Shown one piece after another: positions 25,855-35,363 of a stretch of 64,000 nt of DNA. Below the pieces are notes generated by a model. That model saw only the letters and a program-made list of their open reading frames with translations. It had not been told where the DNA came from and searched no databases. Position numbers and translations under genes: made by a program. The stretch covers positions 10,870,341-10,934,340 of the forward strand of contig NZ_KQ976354.1 in NCBI RefSeq assembly GCF_000346485.2, written 5' to 3'. This DNA comes from Scytonema hofmannii PCC 7110 (GTDB lineage: Bacteria; Cyanobacteriota; Cyanobacteriia; Cyanobacteriales; Nostocaceae). Within the stretch, counting starts at the first letter, position 1. Every line of letters begins with the position of its first letter.

Positions 25855-26012
25855 ATATAACGCCCAGCTTGCTGGAGTCACTGCCGGAGGGTTCCCCGGT
25901 ACCGCGAGTGGAGTCTGCGTAAGACCGAATATCCGTAAGGAGAAGGGGCAGCGGCCTATGAAGCTCGAAGCCAAGACTTACGGCTTGCAGAAGTGTTGGT
26001 AGTTCACAATAA
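25855..26012 (+). mobile_element. probable IS605-type right-end / TnpB guide-RNA remnant
   Basis: The stretch is GC-rich against its flanks and contains CGTAAGACCGAATATCCG and GAAGCTCGAAGCCAAGACTT, and ends GTGTTGGTAGTTCAC. It resembles the structured region at the 3' end of cyanobacterial IS200/IS605 tnpB genes, which encodes the guide RNA scaffold. No tnpB frame remains. This is pattern memory, not an alignment. Confidence 0.35.
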
Positions 26013-26161
26013 CTTCTTTTGGGGATTGGGTGTTGGGCATTGGGCAAAAGTTATTCTTCCTTATCCCCCTTGTCCCTACCCCTCCCTACTCCCTACTCCC
26101 TACTCCCCACTCCCCTTCCATAGGTTATAAGTTATTAACGTTAACAAATTAGGGTACTGAT

Positions 26162-27499
26162 GTGGGCAACAAAATTCAACTTATAGATAGATTGCGACTG
26201 GGTTTGGCTGTCTCAGTAGCAAAAAGTGTAACTTTTATGGTGCGATCGCTACGCCTGGGTGCAGCAAGTGTTTTACCGGGTTCCATCGCCCGTCGCATCG
26301 AACCGCGCCTCTTGCAATTATTGAGCAAGCAAGTGAAAAATGGAGTGATTCTCATTGGCGGGACAAATGGCAAAACCACGACATCGCTGCTTCTACGCAC
26401 AATACTGGAACGCAAGGGGTATCGGGTTGCTCACAACTCCACAGGTGCTAACTTAGAAAATGGTTTGATAACTGCCATGTTGGAAATTACCAACATAGTA
26501 GGTTCACTAGATGTTGATTACGCAATACTAGAAGTAGACGAGAATATCATACCGAAGGTTTTAGCACCGATTCAGCCTCGGATTGTTCTTTGCTTAAACC
26601 TATTTCGGGACCAATTGGATAGATATGGAGAAGTCGATGTCATTAGCAAGCGCTGGACAAAAGTGATTTCTACCTTACCACTAGAAACAGTCGTTATTCC
26701 CAACGCTGACGATCCCACACTATCGCTTCTCGGTCAGCAATTACCCCAAAAGGTTTTATTCTTTGGCTTGAATGAACCGGAGAATTATCTAGAAGAGATT
26801 CCTCACGCTGTCGATTCTATCTTTTGTCCTAGCTGCGGACATTCCCTCGACTACAAAGGAGTTTATTTGTCTCACTTGGGAGATTTCCACTGTCCCAACT
26901 GTGGATTTCAGAGAAGTCAACCGGAACTTAATAGCAATGATTGGTCGCAAATTCTCGTTGGTTTGTACAACAAATACAACACATTAGCTGCTGCTACTGC
27001 TGCGATTGAATTGGGGGTAGATGAAGCAACTATTCGAGAGACAATTAGTAACTTTCAAGCGGCTTTTGGTCGTGCTGAAGAGTTAGAAATAAACGGTAAG
27101 CGAGTCCGAATTTTACTATCAAAAAATCCTGTAGGAACAAATGAAACAATTCGGGTTGTGACTCAAAGCAGTGACAAAACCACATTGTTTGTATTAAATG
27201 ACCGAATACCCGATGGTACAGATGTATCTTGGATTTGGGATGTTGATACAGAAAAATTAGTAGAAAGAGGAGGGACTTTAGTTGTCAGTGGCGATCGCGT
27301 TTACGACATGGCATTACGCCTCCGCTATAGCGAAAAGACACCGGAAAGTCATTTTAAACTCATTGTAGAAGAAGATTTGCGGCAAGCGATCGCAACAGCA
27401 CTGGAAAACACTCCAGATAATGAAACATTACACATTCTCCCTACCTATTCCGCCATGCTAGAAGTGCGAGAAGTTCTCATTGGTAGGAAGATATTATAA
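26162..27499 (+). CDS. murT: MurT, lipid II isoglutaminyl synthase ligase subunit
   Basis: MurT is a Mur-ligase-like enzyme that, with GatD, amidates the D-Glu of peptidoglycan lipid II. It has the ATP loop GGTNGKTTT (66-74), the ENGLITAMLE segment, a zinc ribbon (CPSCG at about 223 and CPNCG at about 246) inserted in the central domain, and the C-terminal DUF1727 end (YSAMLEVREVL). The start codon is GTG at 26162. The gatD gene follows after a block of heptamer repeats, so the pair probably forms an operon. In cyanobacteria the exact substrate is less tested than in Gram-positive bacteria. Confidence 0.9.
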   Translation: MGNKIQLIDRLRLGLAVSVAKSVTFMVRSLRLGAASVLPGSIARRIEPRLLQLLSKQVKNGVILIGGTNGKTTTSLLLRTILERKGYRVAHNSTGANLENGLITAMLEITNIVGSLDVDYAILEVDENIIPKVLAPIQPRIVLCLNLFRDQLDRYGEVDVISKRWTKVISTLPLETVVIPNADDPTLSLLGQQLPQKVLFFGLNEPENYLEEIPHAVDSIFCPSCGHSLDYKGVYLSHLGDFHCPNCGFQRSQPELNSNDWSQILVGLYNKYNTLAAATAAIELGVDEATIRETISNFQAAFGRAEELEINGKRVRILLSKNPVGTNETIRVVTQSSDKTTLFVLNDRIPDGTDVSWIWDVDTEKLVERGGTLVVSGDRVYDMALRLRYSEKTPESHFKLIVEEDLRQAIATALENTPDNETLHILPTYSAMLEVREVLIGRKIL

Positions 27500-27501
27500 A
27501 C

Positions 27502-27557
27502 CAGTGACCAGTGACCAGTGACCAGTGACCAGTGACCAGTGACCAGTGACCAGTGAC
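27502..27557. repeat. eight perfect CCAGTGA heptamers
   Basis: Eight exact tandem CCAGTGA units occupy nearly the whole murT-gatD gap. This is the longest uninterrupted run of this heptamer in the window. Confidence 0.95.
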
Positions 27558-27573
27558 TTATTTAAGGAATTTT

Positions 27574-28392
27574 ATGAATCATCAACAATATGAATTAACA
27601 ATTGGTTGGCTGTATCCAAAACTGATGAGTACTTATGGCGATCGCGGTAATGTTATTTGTATAGAACATCGTAGTCAGTGGCGGGGATATAGTGTCCGCG
27701 TATTGCCTCTAGATCAAAGTTCTACTGCAGATGATATACGTTCGGTTGATGTCATTGTGGGTGGTGGCGCACAGGATCGTCAACAAGAAATTGTCATGCG
27801 CGATTTACAAGGTGCGAAAGCAGAAGCTATGCGGGAGAAGATAGAAAATGGGACTCCAGGAGTATTTACTTGTGGTTCACCTCAGTTATTGGGACATTAC
27901 TATGAACCTGGATTTGGACAGCGGATTGAAGGTTTGGGCATATTAGATATGGTGTCCGTGCATCCAGGAGAAAATGTCCGGCGTTGTATCGGTAATTTGG
28001 TTATAAAAGTCAGTGCAACTCGTTTAGCACGAGACTTGGAGGAGATGACAGGTAGCAAGCCATATTTGATTGGGTTTGAAAATCACGGTGGACGTACCAA
28101 GCTCGGAAAGGTGGAAGCACTCGGGCGTGTCGTTTATGGATTGGGTAATAATGGTGAAGATGGAACAGAAGGGGCATTTTATCAGAATGCGATCGCAACT
28201 TATTCTCACGGTCCTCTGTTACCAAAAAATCCTTTTGTGGCTGATTGGTTGATTCAAACTGCTTTGCGGTTGAAGTATCAACGGCCTATTACACTGTCAC
28301 CTCTAGATGATACCTTGGCTATGCAGGCGAGGGAGGCTATGTTTAAGCGATTGAAGGTAAATTCGCCAACTGTTGCTGCGGCTCAAGTATAA
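27574..28392 (+). CDS. gatD: GatD, lipid II isoglutaminyl synthase glutaminase subunit
   Basis: GatD is a class I glutamine amidotransferase that feeds ammonia to MurT. From the ATG at 27574 it has 272 residues. It has the start LTIGWLYPKLMSTYGDRGN, nucleophile C100 in GVFTCGSPQLLG, and catalytic H212 in YSHGPLLPKNP. An in-frame start 21 bases upstream would add codons made from the heptamer repeat, so I reject it. It is downstream of murT, with a terminator following. Confidence 0.9.
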   Translation: MNHQQYELTIGWLYPKLMSTYGDRGNVICIEHRSQWRGYSVRVLPLDQSSTADDIRSVDVIVGGGAQDRQQEIVMRDLQGAKAEAMREKIENGTPGVFTCGSPQLLGHYYEPGFGQRIEGLGILDMVSVHPGENVRRCIGNLVIKVSATRLARDLEEMTGSKPYLIGFENHGGRTKLGKVEALGRVVYGLGNNGEDGTEGAFYQNAIATYSHGPLLPKNPFVADWLIQTALRLKYQRPITLSPLDDTLAMQAREAMFKRLKVNSPTVAAAQV

Positions 28393-28418
28393 ATTTTATG
28401 CCCAAAACCTCTAAGAAG

Positions 28419-28449
28419 AAACTTAATTTTTACAAAATTAAGTTTTTTT
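28419..28449 (+). terminator. terminator of murT-gatD
   Basis: AAACTTAATTTT pairs with AAAATTAAGTTT around TAC, and a run of seven T follows. Confidence 0.85.
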
Positions 28450-28480
28450 GCCTTAATCAGTAACCTAGTCAGATAGTTTC

Positions 28481-30160
28481 ATGACAAACTTCTTGCTACC
28501 AATTTTGACATTTGTCGCTGAACGTGCTAAAGAAAATTTTGTTAAGAACATCCGTCAAACTGATGCCGTACAGGAACAGTTTTTACGCAAGCTGTTGCAA
28601 ACCCACAAAGATACTGAATTAGGTCGTAAATATGGGTTAAGAGATATCAAAACCATTGACCAGTTTCGACAACAGGTTCCAATTTTACCTTACAGTGGTT
28701 ACGAAGCTTACGTTGAGCGTATTGCCAAAGGCGAAAAAAACCTCCTTACACCAGACCCGGTTGTCTATCTAAATACGACTAGTGGATCTACAGGAAACCA
28801 GAAATTAATTCCCGTTACTAAACGATTTCAGAACTCTTTGGGATGGGCTAACCTGACTTGCATCGGTTTTTTGAATGAAGCACTGCGATCGCGGCAAAAA
28901 AATTTTGGCAAACTGCTAGTCACCAACACAGCGCAAATAACAGGGCGTACCAGTGGGGGTATTGATTACGGACCGGGAAGTGCGGGAGTTTTGCGTATGG
29001 GAAAATTCCTCTACGAACAACTCTTTGCTCATCCCTATGAAACCTTAAAGGCAGAGGATAGCATAACACGGCACTATTTGTGCTTTTTATTTTCCCTGAA
29101 TGATCCCTCCATGCGAGGAGCGATCGCTAACTTTCCCATGCTGATCCTCAGAACTTGCAACTACCTTGAGCGATACGCAGAAGATTTAATCCGAGATATA
29201 GACAAAGGGACAATAGCCGATTGGTTGAAACTCGAACCCGAATTGCGGTTCCAATTAGAACGGAGATGGTCAGCCAATCCGAATCGCGCCGCACAACTGC
29301 GAGAAATTTTACACTCAGAAGGACGCCTTACCCCAAAATTAGCTTGGTCCAATCTGTCTTACATTGCCACTGCAAGAGGAGGAACTTCAGATTTTTACTT
29401 TGAAAGATTTCCTCACTACTTGGGAGACACTCCCGTATTTGGTGCAGTGTTTGCCACAGCAGAAGGCACACTGAGTATTTATAATGACTTCAACAACGAT
29501 GGCAGCATCCTTGCTATAGAAACTGGCTTTTTTGAATTTATTCCAGAAGACCAATGGGAGGAAGAACATCCGAAAACCCTACTCGCTACAGAAGTTCAAC
29601 CAGGAAAACTCTACCGCATCCTGATGACTAACTACAGTGGCTTCTACCGTTACGATATTGGTGATGTTGTTGAAGTTTTAGGATTTTACGAGCAAGCCCC
29701 CCTGATCGTCTTTCGTTACCGTCGTGGCGGAATACTTTCTTCTACCACAGAAAAAACAACTGAATTTCATGCCACTCAAGTGATGCAAGTTTTGCAGCAA
29801 GAATTTGGCTTACCCCTTGAGGATTTTTGTATCACTTTGTCAGAGAATGAGTTTCCCGCTCACTACCTGGTAAACATTGAACTTGCTCCCAGTGTAAAAT
29901 TGAGCGATCCCCAAGCTTTCCTTACTAGCTTTGACCGCAGGCTCAAAGAGATTAACGTCTATTACGGTTCCAAACGCAAGAATCAGGTACCTCCTCCAAG
30001 ACTGCGGATTTTAGGAGCGGGAAGCTTTGCTATTGTTCGGAAACGCCAGTTGCAAAAAGGAATTCCCGATTCTCAACTGAAATTTCCTCACATCAGCGAA
30101 GATCGCAGTTTTTTGGGAGGGTTAACAATAGAACAGGAGGTTAGGTTACCTGAAGAGTAG
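28481..30160 (+). CDS. GH3-like adenylate-forming acyl-acid amido synthetase
   Basis: GH3 proteins activate a carboxylic acid with ATP and join it to an amino acid; in plants they conjugate auxin and jasmonate. This 559-residue protein has the P-loop-like motif 1 TTSGSTGNQKLIPV at about 99-112, the VFGAVFATAEGT segment (motif 2 region), and the YSGFYRYDIGDVVEVLGF block (motif 3) with the adenylate-binding Asp. The C-terminal subdomain follows (NVYYGSKRKNQVPPPRLRIL). Length is at the short end of plant GH3s and normal for bacterial ones. The substrate is unknown. It lies downstream of the gatD terminator, so it has its own promoter. Confidence 0.88.
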   Translation: MTNFLLPILTFVAERAKENFVKNIRQTDAVQEQFLRKLLQTHKDTELGRKYGLRDIKTIDQFRQQVPILPYSGYEAYVERIAKGEKNLLTPDPVVYLNTTSGSTGNQKLIPVTKRFQNSLGWANLTCIGFLNEALRSRQKNFGKLLVTNTAQITGRTSGGIDYGPGSAGVLRMGKFLYEQLFAHPYETLKAEDSITRHYLCFLFSLNDPSMRGAIANFPMLILRTCNYLERYAEDLIRDIDKGTIADWLKLEPELRFQLERRWSANPNRAAQLREILHSEGRLTPKLAWSNLSYIATARGGTSDFYFERFPHYLGDTPVFGAVFATAEGTLSIYNDFNNDGSILAIETGFFEFIPEDQWEEEHPKTLLATEVQPGKLYRILMTNYSGFYRYDIGDVVEVLGFYEQAPLIVFRYRRGGILSSTTEKTTEFHATQVMQVLQQEFGLPLEDFCITLSENEFPAHYLVNIELAPSVKLSDPQAFLTSFDRRLKEINVYYGSKRKNQVPPPRLRILGAGSFAIVRKRQLQKGIPDSQLKFPHISEDRSFLGGLTIEQEVRLPEE

Positions 30161-30296
30161 GGGGTGGGGAGTGGGGAGTGGGGTGGGCGTCAAGGCCCGC
30201 CCTCTCGGAGTGTACGAGCAAGGACGAACTTTAGTATGAAATGGTATAACAAGGAAAATCCCTACTCCCTACTCCCTACTCCCTACTCCCTAATCC
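30157..30296. repeat. GGGAGTG and CCCTACT repeats between convergent genes
   Basis: GGGGAGTG units begin in the GH3-like stop region, and CCCTACT units (30261-30296) run into the 3' end of the convergent MFS gene, encoding its last eight or so residues. Confidence 0.8.
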
Positions 30297-31466
30297 CTGT
30301 TTTTTTGCCAATTTACCATTTGTAGAAAAAAATATCAGCAGCACTGCAGATGCGAGAGATAAACTTGCCGAAGTATAAAATATTGCTTCAATTCCACCAT
30401 AATTAAGCGCCTGTCCAAGCAGGATGGGACAAAGGAACTGACCCAGGAAGCCTGCGCCTGTTCCGGCGGCGAGTACGCTCGCTCGCAGTTCTACAGGAGC
30501 CAGATTTGCCAGAATGCTGTAGATATTGGGCATGACGATACCAAAACCAACACCAAAAAGCACCGCTGTTATCAGAATTAAGCTGAGTTCTCGGAGTAAG
30601 GGAATTGTTGCCAGTGTCAGCGCCATTAATCCAAATCCGACTGCGATGGAACGTTCTGTACCGATATTTTTGGCGAGTTGTCGAGCACCAAATGCTGAGA
30701 TGGCTGCAGCCCCAACTGCCCGTGATGCTAAAACAACTCCATTGAGGACTGCTCCAACTCCTATGGTTTGTTTCAGGTAAAGAGGTGTGTAAATAACTAC
30801 AGAATACATCACAATGGAAGCCAACCCAAGGGTTAGTAACAACCACAGTACAGATTGATTGCTAAAAACTTGGCGGAGTTTATCGCGAGTTGAAACTACA
30901 TTTGCTTTTTTATGTACCGACTGCTTTGTCCTTAAAGTTAAGGCGACAAAAATTGCCAGTGGCAATCCCAAACCATATAAATAAAAGGTAAAGTGCCAGT
31001 TAGATGAGCCTACCCAACCACCTAATAGAGGAAAGAAAATACCAGCGATTGTTAGAGTACTCGTTGCTTGACCCAGGGCTTGACTTCGCGCCTGACCTTC
31101 ATACATACCAGCTAATAAGCCCAGACTCGCCGCAGCAATTCCACCACTTGCAATGCCAAGCAAACTTCGTGTCACTAACAATAGCTCTATCGATCGCATA
31201 AAACCCCCCGCCGTACCAGACAGAGCATAGAGGAGCAATGAAGCTATCAAAACACGCAAGCGACCGACTCGATCTGCCAAGATACCCAATAAAGGACTAA
31301 ACACAGCATTTGTCAAGCAGTGGATGCTGACTAAGTGAGCTGCTAACCCCGGATTGAGGTTGAGTTGTTGCGCCATTTCTGGCAACACAGGGGCAACAAT
31401 CCCCCCCGCCATTGTTGTCAAAGAACCTGCTAAAAGCAACACTAACAGCTTGCGATCGCGTAACAT
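30276..31466 (-). CDS. MFS transporter (12-TM, DHA1-like)
   Basis: The 396-residue protein has twelve predicted membrane helices. TM1 is LLVLLLAGSLTTMAGGIVAPVLP, the motif A loop is GILADRVGRLRVL, and the motif C-like region in TM5 is GIFFPLLGGWVG. The fold is an efflux-type MFS; the substrate cannot be told. The C-terminus (KQGLGSRE) is made by the repeat DNA. It is divergent from the alpha-oxoamine synthase gene across a 460-bp gap. Confidence 0.85.
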   Translation of the reverse strand: MLRDRKLLVLLLAGSLTTMAGGIVAPVLPEMAQQLNLNPGLAAHLVSIHCLTNAVFSPLLGILADRVGRLRVLIASLLLYALSGTAGGFMRSIELLLVTRSLLGIASGGIAAASLGLLAGMYEGQARSQALGQATSTLTIAGIFFPLLGGWVGSSNWHFTFYLYGLGLPLAIFVALTLRTKQSVHKKANVVSTRDKLRQVFSNQSVLWLLLTLGLASIVMYSVVIYTPLYLKQTIGVGAVLNGVVLASRAVGAAAISAFGARQLAKNIGTERSIAVGFGLMALTLATIPLLRELSLILITAVLFGVGFGIVMPNIYSILANLAPVELRASVLAAGTGAGFLGQFLCPILLGQALNYGGIEAIFYTSASLSLASAVLLIFFSTNGKLAKKQGLGSRE

Positions 31467-31927
31467 CGATAAAATGTGAGATATTTTTGATAACTCTGAA
31501 ATTTAAACAGAATATTGAGGTGAATAAGTTCACAGAATAAAAATATACCGTACTGCTAAATTAGACGGTTACTGAGACGAATAGGTTCACACAGAGGAAT
31601 TACACAGTTATGTATTCTAGCAGCAATAAACAACACAAGCACAAAAATATGGGAACCAACTACGCTATTCTGGTGGTCATTGAACAGCAGGTAAACACTA
31701 TACCTAAGTCATGTCTATAACTTAAGTCATGTCCATAGAGGAAAATAGCTGATAATCCAGTAATATCAAAAATTCATGTAAAAATGTATTAAATCACAAC
31801 CCAAGGCACACTTAACCCCAAAATTTGGGGGGGCGATAACGCCAACAAATCAGGAATACGGTAGAAGACAGCGATCGTTGCCTCTTTCTTTTCATAGATA
31901 AAAGGCACCTGTCTTGCGAGACAAACG
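31467..31927. other. divergent intergenic region
   Basis: 460 bp between divergent genes. A tandem phrase, TAAGTCATGTC(T/C)ATA, occurs at 31706-31720 and again at 31723-31738, in a position where a regulator of the downstream gene could bind. A short ATG frame at 31611 has no ribosome site and I do not count it. Confidence 0.45.
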
Positions 31928-33232
31928 ATGTTTGGTGAGAGGAGTAGAAGAGTGCAAATTGTCAAAGAGTATGTCCAGCGTTGGTACGAGAGTGGACTCG
32001 AACCAGACGAGTTTATTTGTCATCAAAAGCAGGGGAATTTGGTAGAGATTACAGAAGTGGCAACTGGTGAACATCGGACTGTTCTCAGCTTCTGTAGTAA
32101 CGACATCTTAGGGCTAGTTCAAGAAGAAGCAGTCAAGCAAGCGGCTATTGATTCTATTCTTAAGTACGGTACATCTAACAGTTCTTGCTCAGTTTTAAGC
32201 GGTCGTATCGATTTACATCAACAGCTAGAGGACGAAATTTCAGCTTTTAAACATTTGCCTCATACGCAACTGTTTTTAAATGCTTGGATGGCAATGCAAG
32301 CTTTTATGGATGCCTTCTGTCACTTGGCAATCCCAGTACCGGGATTCCAGAATACCAGAGAGACTGTTATTTTTACAGACGTCCTCAATCATGGCTGTAT
32401 TGTCTCAGCAATCGTCAATGCTGGAACTCGTTCAGGTAAGGTGTTTGGTCACAGCCCACGCGTCCGAGTCAAAGCTTATCGCCACTGTGATGTAGAAGAC
32501 TTGGCTCGTAAAATGTATCGCCACGTCCGCCCCAACGATCGCATTGTAGTGGTTTCTGATGCGGTCTTTTCCATGGATGGCGATATTGCTCCCCTGCCAG
32601 AAATGATCGAAGTCATGCGTAAGTATGAAGGTAGCGTCCTCCTGATGGATGAAGCCCATGCAAGTGGTGCTCTTGGTTCTACAGGAAGAGGAATATACGA
32701 ACACTTTGGTATTTTACCGTCTTACGCAATTGAGCGTGGAGTTATACCTTTAATTATGACAACGTTCTCGAAATTTGCTGCCTCAGCAGGCGCTGCAATC
32801 AGCACTCATATTTCAGAGTTAAAACCACTGTTAAATGTCTCCCCAACCTCTATTGGGACAATTTCTTTATCGCCACCACTCGCAGCAGCGGCTTTAGAGA
32901 GTATCCGCCAAGTACGGCAATTTCCAGAACGAGTGAAAAAACTTCAGGAGAATACTCGCTACTTGCGATCGCGCTTGCTCGAGCAAGGCTTTATGGCAAT
33001 TGGCGAAACTAATGTTGTTCCAGTTGTTTTACCACCAGATATCGATCCCAAGATTTTTGGTAGACAAATTATGACAAACCATGGTGTTTGGGTGTCTCCC
33101 ATTTGGTTTGTTGCTAAACCCCGGATTCGCATTACTGTGAATGCCCTCCATACCCAAGAAGATATGGATCTTTTAGTATCAAGCATGGTAGCCACTCGCA
33201 ACCTATTGTATAAACCAACAATTAGTGCTTAG
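31928..33232 (+). CDS. alpha-oxoamine synthase family PLP enzyme
   Basis: This family (KBL, BioF, ALAS, serine palmitoyltransferase) condenses an amino acid with an acyl-CoA and releases CO2. Seen here are YGTSNSSCSVLSGRIDLHQQLE (two blocks), VFTDV..NHGCIVSAI for the substrate His, the DEAHASGALGSTGRG cofactor aspartate block, and PLP lysine K282 in TTFSKFAAS. Length (434) is normal, with about 40 extra N-terminal residues. The lysine segment SKFAAS differs from the SKA.G of BioF, so biotin synthesis is not implied. A small gene follows 230 bp downstream after a hairpin. Confidence 0.85.
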   Translation: MFGERSRRVQIVKEYVQRWYESGLEPDEFICHQKQGNLVEITEVATGEHRTVLSFCSNDILGLVQEEAVKQAAIDSILKYGTSNSSCSVLSGRIDLHQQLEDEISAFKHLPHTQLFLNAWMAMQAFMDAFCHLAIPVPGFQNTRETVIFTDVLNHGCIVSAIVNAGTRSGKVFGHSPRVRVKAYRHCDVEDLARKMYRHVRPNDRIVVVSDAVFSMDGDIAPLPEMIEVMRKYEGSVLLMDEAHASGALGSTGRGIYEHFGILPSYAIERGVIPLIMTTFSKFAASAGAAISTHISELKPLLNVSPTSIGTISLSPPLAAAALESIRQVRQFPERVKKLQENTRYLRSRLLEQGFMAIGETNVVPVVLPPDIDPKIFGRQIMTNHGVWVSPIWFVAKPRIRITVNALHTQEDMDLLVSSMVATRNLLYKPTISA

Positions 33233-33322
33233 AAGATGTTTTAAAAAACGTGGGCGAGTAAAATTCGCAACTACACAAACGCTCATCCGCCGACGCGGAC
33301 TAACAGAAAGTTAGGAATTTTG

Positions 33323-33342
33323 AACCCGCGCAGGCGGGTTTT
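33323..33342 (+). terminator. GC hairpin after alpha-oxoamine synthase
   Basis: AACCCGC pairs with GCGGGTT across GCAG, followed by TTT. It is weak in its T tract. Confidence 0.6.
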
Positions 33343-33463
33343 GCCTGTATGGCAGCGAATTCCATTCGCTAGAAAGAGACATAGTCCACCGTTTGAAGGA
33401 TGAGTCTCTAGCAAGTAATTGATAACCTAAACAAGAGGCAATAAGTAACAAACAACTAAGAGT

Positions 33464-33721
33464 ATGGCATCCCCTACACCATTAAAAGGCACTGAACTAG
33501 TCGATTGTGCAAGAGCGAATGCCAAGCAGGGAATTGAAACTGCTGCTTACCAGTGTGGCTATGGAGATGACCTTAACCGATTCGCACAAGAATTACAAAA
33601 AGCGTGTGAGGATATGAATTTGCAAGTTAAGGAACTCTCAGATTTAATCACAGACCAAGATCTGGTCTTAAATATAGGTACTGGGGAAACTGTCGCCCCA
33701 AATACGCCCTCAGAACTATAA
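33464..33721 (+). CDS. small conserved hypothetical protein (85 aa)
   Basis: The protein begins MASPTPLKGTELVDCARANA and contains a GYGDDLNRFAQELQKAC helix. It is acidic and helical, with no signal peptide or membrane segment. I do not recognise a family with a known role. AAGAGGC lies about 30 bases upstream, so the ribosome site is poor. The composition and codon use look genuine. Confidence 0.6.
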   Translation: MASPTPLKGTELVDCARANAKQGIETAAYQCGYGDDLNRFAQELQKACEDMNLQVKELSDLITDQDLVLNIGTGETVAPNTPSEL

Positions 33722-34146
33722 AAGTGGTAAGTGGTTAGTAGGGGCGTAAAGCCTTGCGCCCCTACTAACCACTAATTAGTAATTAGATATACTGAGCGAT
33801 GTGAGCTTTGGAGCGGGTTATTCCAGTGAATATATTAGACAAGATATCAAATGACTTGATATTGGTATAAATTACAGCTTCTAAATGAGTAAAAATACGC
33901 TTGCGCCGATTTTGACAGTCAGGAGTGTGGAATATTGGTTAAAACTTTGCGCCCAAAGCATTGTCATCGCCTCGCTACTATCTTCTTCCTTCGGATAATG
34001 AATCTTTAAGAATCACTACTAAATAATTGGCTTTCCTAGCGCTCTTTCATCACTCTGGCTAGAGTATAATAATCAAAAAATTACTTGATTCTAGAGTTTA
34101 TCCATGATAGTGCCCAGAAAACCAGTCACGACTGTCCGCTTCGTGC
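33722..34146. other. intergenic with perfect 16-bp hairpin
   Basis: GTGGTTAGTAGGGGCG (33731-33746) pairs perfectly with CGCCCCTACTAACCAC (33757-33772), ten bases after the upstream stop. It may act as a terminator but belongs to a dispersed GGGCGCAAAGCCTTGCGCCC family. The remainder shows no gene. Confidence 0.6.
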
Positions 34147-34398
34147 TTAAGGTAGGATTTTTTCACGGGTGAGAGACATTCCTTTGAAACTGAGCGACCA
34201 CCAAACCAGATGGGTGAATTGAGCGCACTCAAACCACGTGAAGGTGAACGCGAGGTAGGCGATCGCCACTGCCTCTATGCCACGATAGGGTGACTGGATG
34301 ACCTGCCACATACAAAATGCTAACAAGGCAAAGTATGGCAGCATCCCCAGTAAACCTACAGATAGAGTTGTGTCTAAAATCAGATTGTGTGCTTTCAC
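34147..34398 (-). pseudogene. O-antigen ligase-like C-terminal remnant
   Basis: The 83 residues begin with the conserved AHNLILDTTLSVGLLGML of Wzy/WaaL O-antigen polymerases, followed by two membrane helices and a short tail. The other 300 or more residues of the family are absent upstream, so it is a truncated gene. Confidence 0.7.
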
Positions 34399-34504
34399 TG
34401 TAGGTAGCTGTGGAACAGTTTTTTAGCAGCATTTTTATATCCTCTGTACAATAATACCTTGCAAGAAAATAGTCTTTCTGTATCCAGAATGATTCAAAGT
34501 CAGT

Positions 34505-34726
34505 TTAGGGTTGGAAGAGGCGAAACTCAATTGGAGGTGTAGAAACATCACCTACCCAGACATCTTCCATTTTGATAATGTCACCTCTCGAGTTATTGTA
34601 AATTGCCTCCTTCCAAACTGGCTTAAAATCAATAGGAACATTCTGAGTAGTTCTTTCTTCCCATGCAGAGTAATGCAATGTGCGACTGCGAGAGAAGTCA
34701 AAGAATGTTTTTCGCTTAATAATCAA
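34505..34726 (-). CDS. hypothetical protein, possibly partial
   Basis: The frame from a TTG at 34726 gives 73 residues, with WEERTTQNVPIDFKPVWKEA and VWVGDVSTPPIEFRLFQP. It looks protein-like but there is no strong start or ribosome site, and it may be the end of a lost gene. I do not recognise it. Confidence 0.35.
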   Translation of the reverse strand: MIIKRKTFFDFSRSRTLHYSAWEERTTQNVPIDFKPVWKEAIYNNSRGDIIKMEDVWVGDVSTPPIEFRLFQP

Positions 34727-34739
34727 TTCTTTGCTATTT

Positions 34740-35363
34740 TTTATTTTTGGTAAATCCCAAAATTTACTGAATTGATAAAACCAGTATCTCTCGAATTATT
34801 GATGAATATTTATTGAAACTTCATAAAGTCAATTTAAAGGAGATGATCGTCAAAGAAGTTGAATAAAAAAACATAAAGACACAGAGAGCACCTCGTAGTG
34901 TACCGACGCGGCTACCTCTGCTATTAGATTGTCGTCAATTTTGATATCAACCCATCTAAATGTGGAGTACTTTTGAGGTATGTCACGAGTAGGGAATTTG
35001 ACTTCACGATACGCGCTCGCTAAGAAGAAGCGGGTGCTGAAGTACTATAGCTGCGTTTGGGGCTTAATAACTCCAGGCTTAAACGATATAGAGCATAGTT
35101 ACCATCAACTAATATAGAGCGGTTATGGTCGAATTGAGTCCCACAACATAGCACAATCGCTTGCATCACAATTAAATTGCGTTCTAGCAATTGTAATTTT
35201 TTTTACTATACTCAACTCGATTTCATTATATACAGATTTTTGTCAAGCTCATTCTTGGCAAATTTTAGATGCGTTTGCCCTAGGGGAGTTTCTGAGTGAG
35301 GGAGCAGAGGTGATAACTAATACTCAATCCCCTTTTGCCTAATGCCCAATCTCCTAACCCCTA
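34740..35363. other. intergenic with possible 48-codon ORF
   Basis: Mostly structureless. On the minus strand 35020-35166 reads MQAIVLCCGTQFDHNRSILV and ends KRSYSTSAPASS. It is open for 14 codons further upstream and lacks a ribosome site, so I do not list it as a gene. Confidence 0.35.

Noticed and set aside
27553-27573. Earlier start for gatD
   Set aside because: The seven extra codons come from heptamer repeat DNA; the conserved sequence begins at 27574.
31611-31720. 36-codon ATG frame in the divergent region before the alpha-oxoamine synthase
   Set aside because: No ribosome site, low complexity at the start and no recognisable product.
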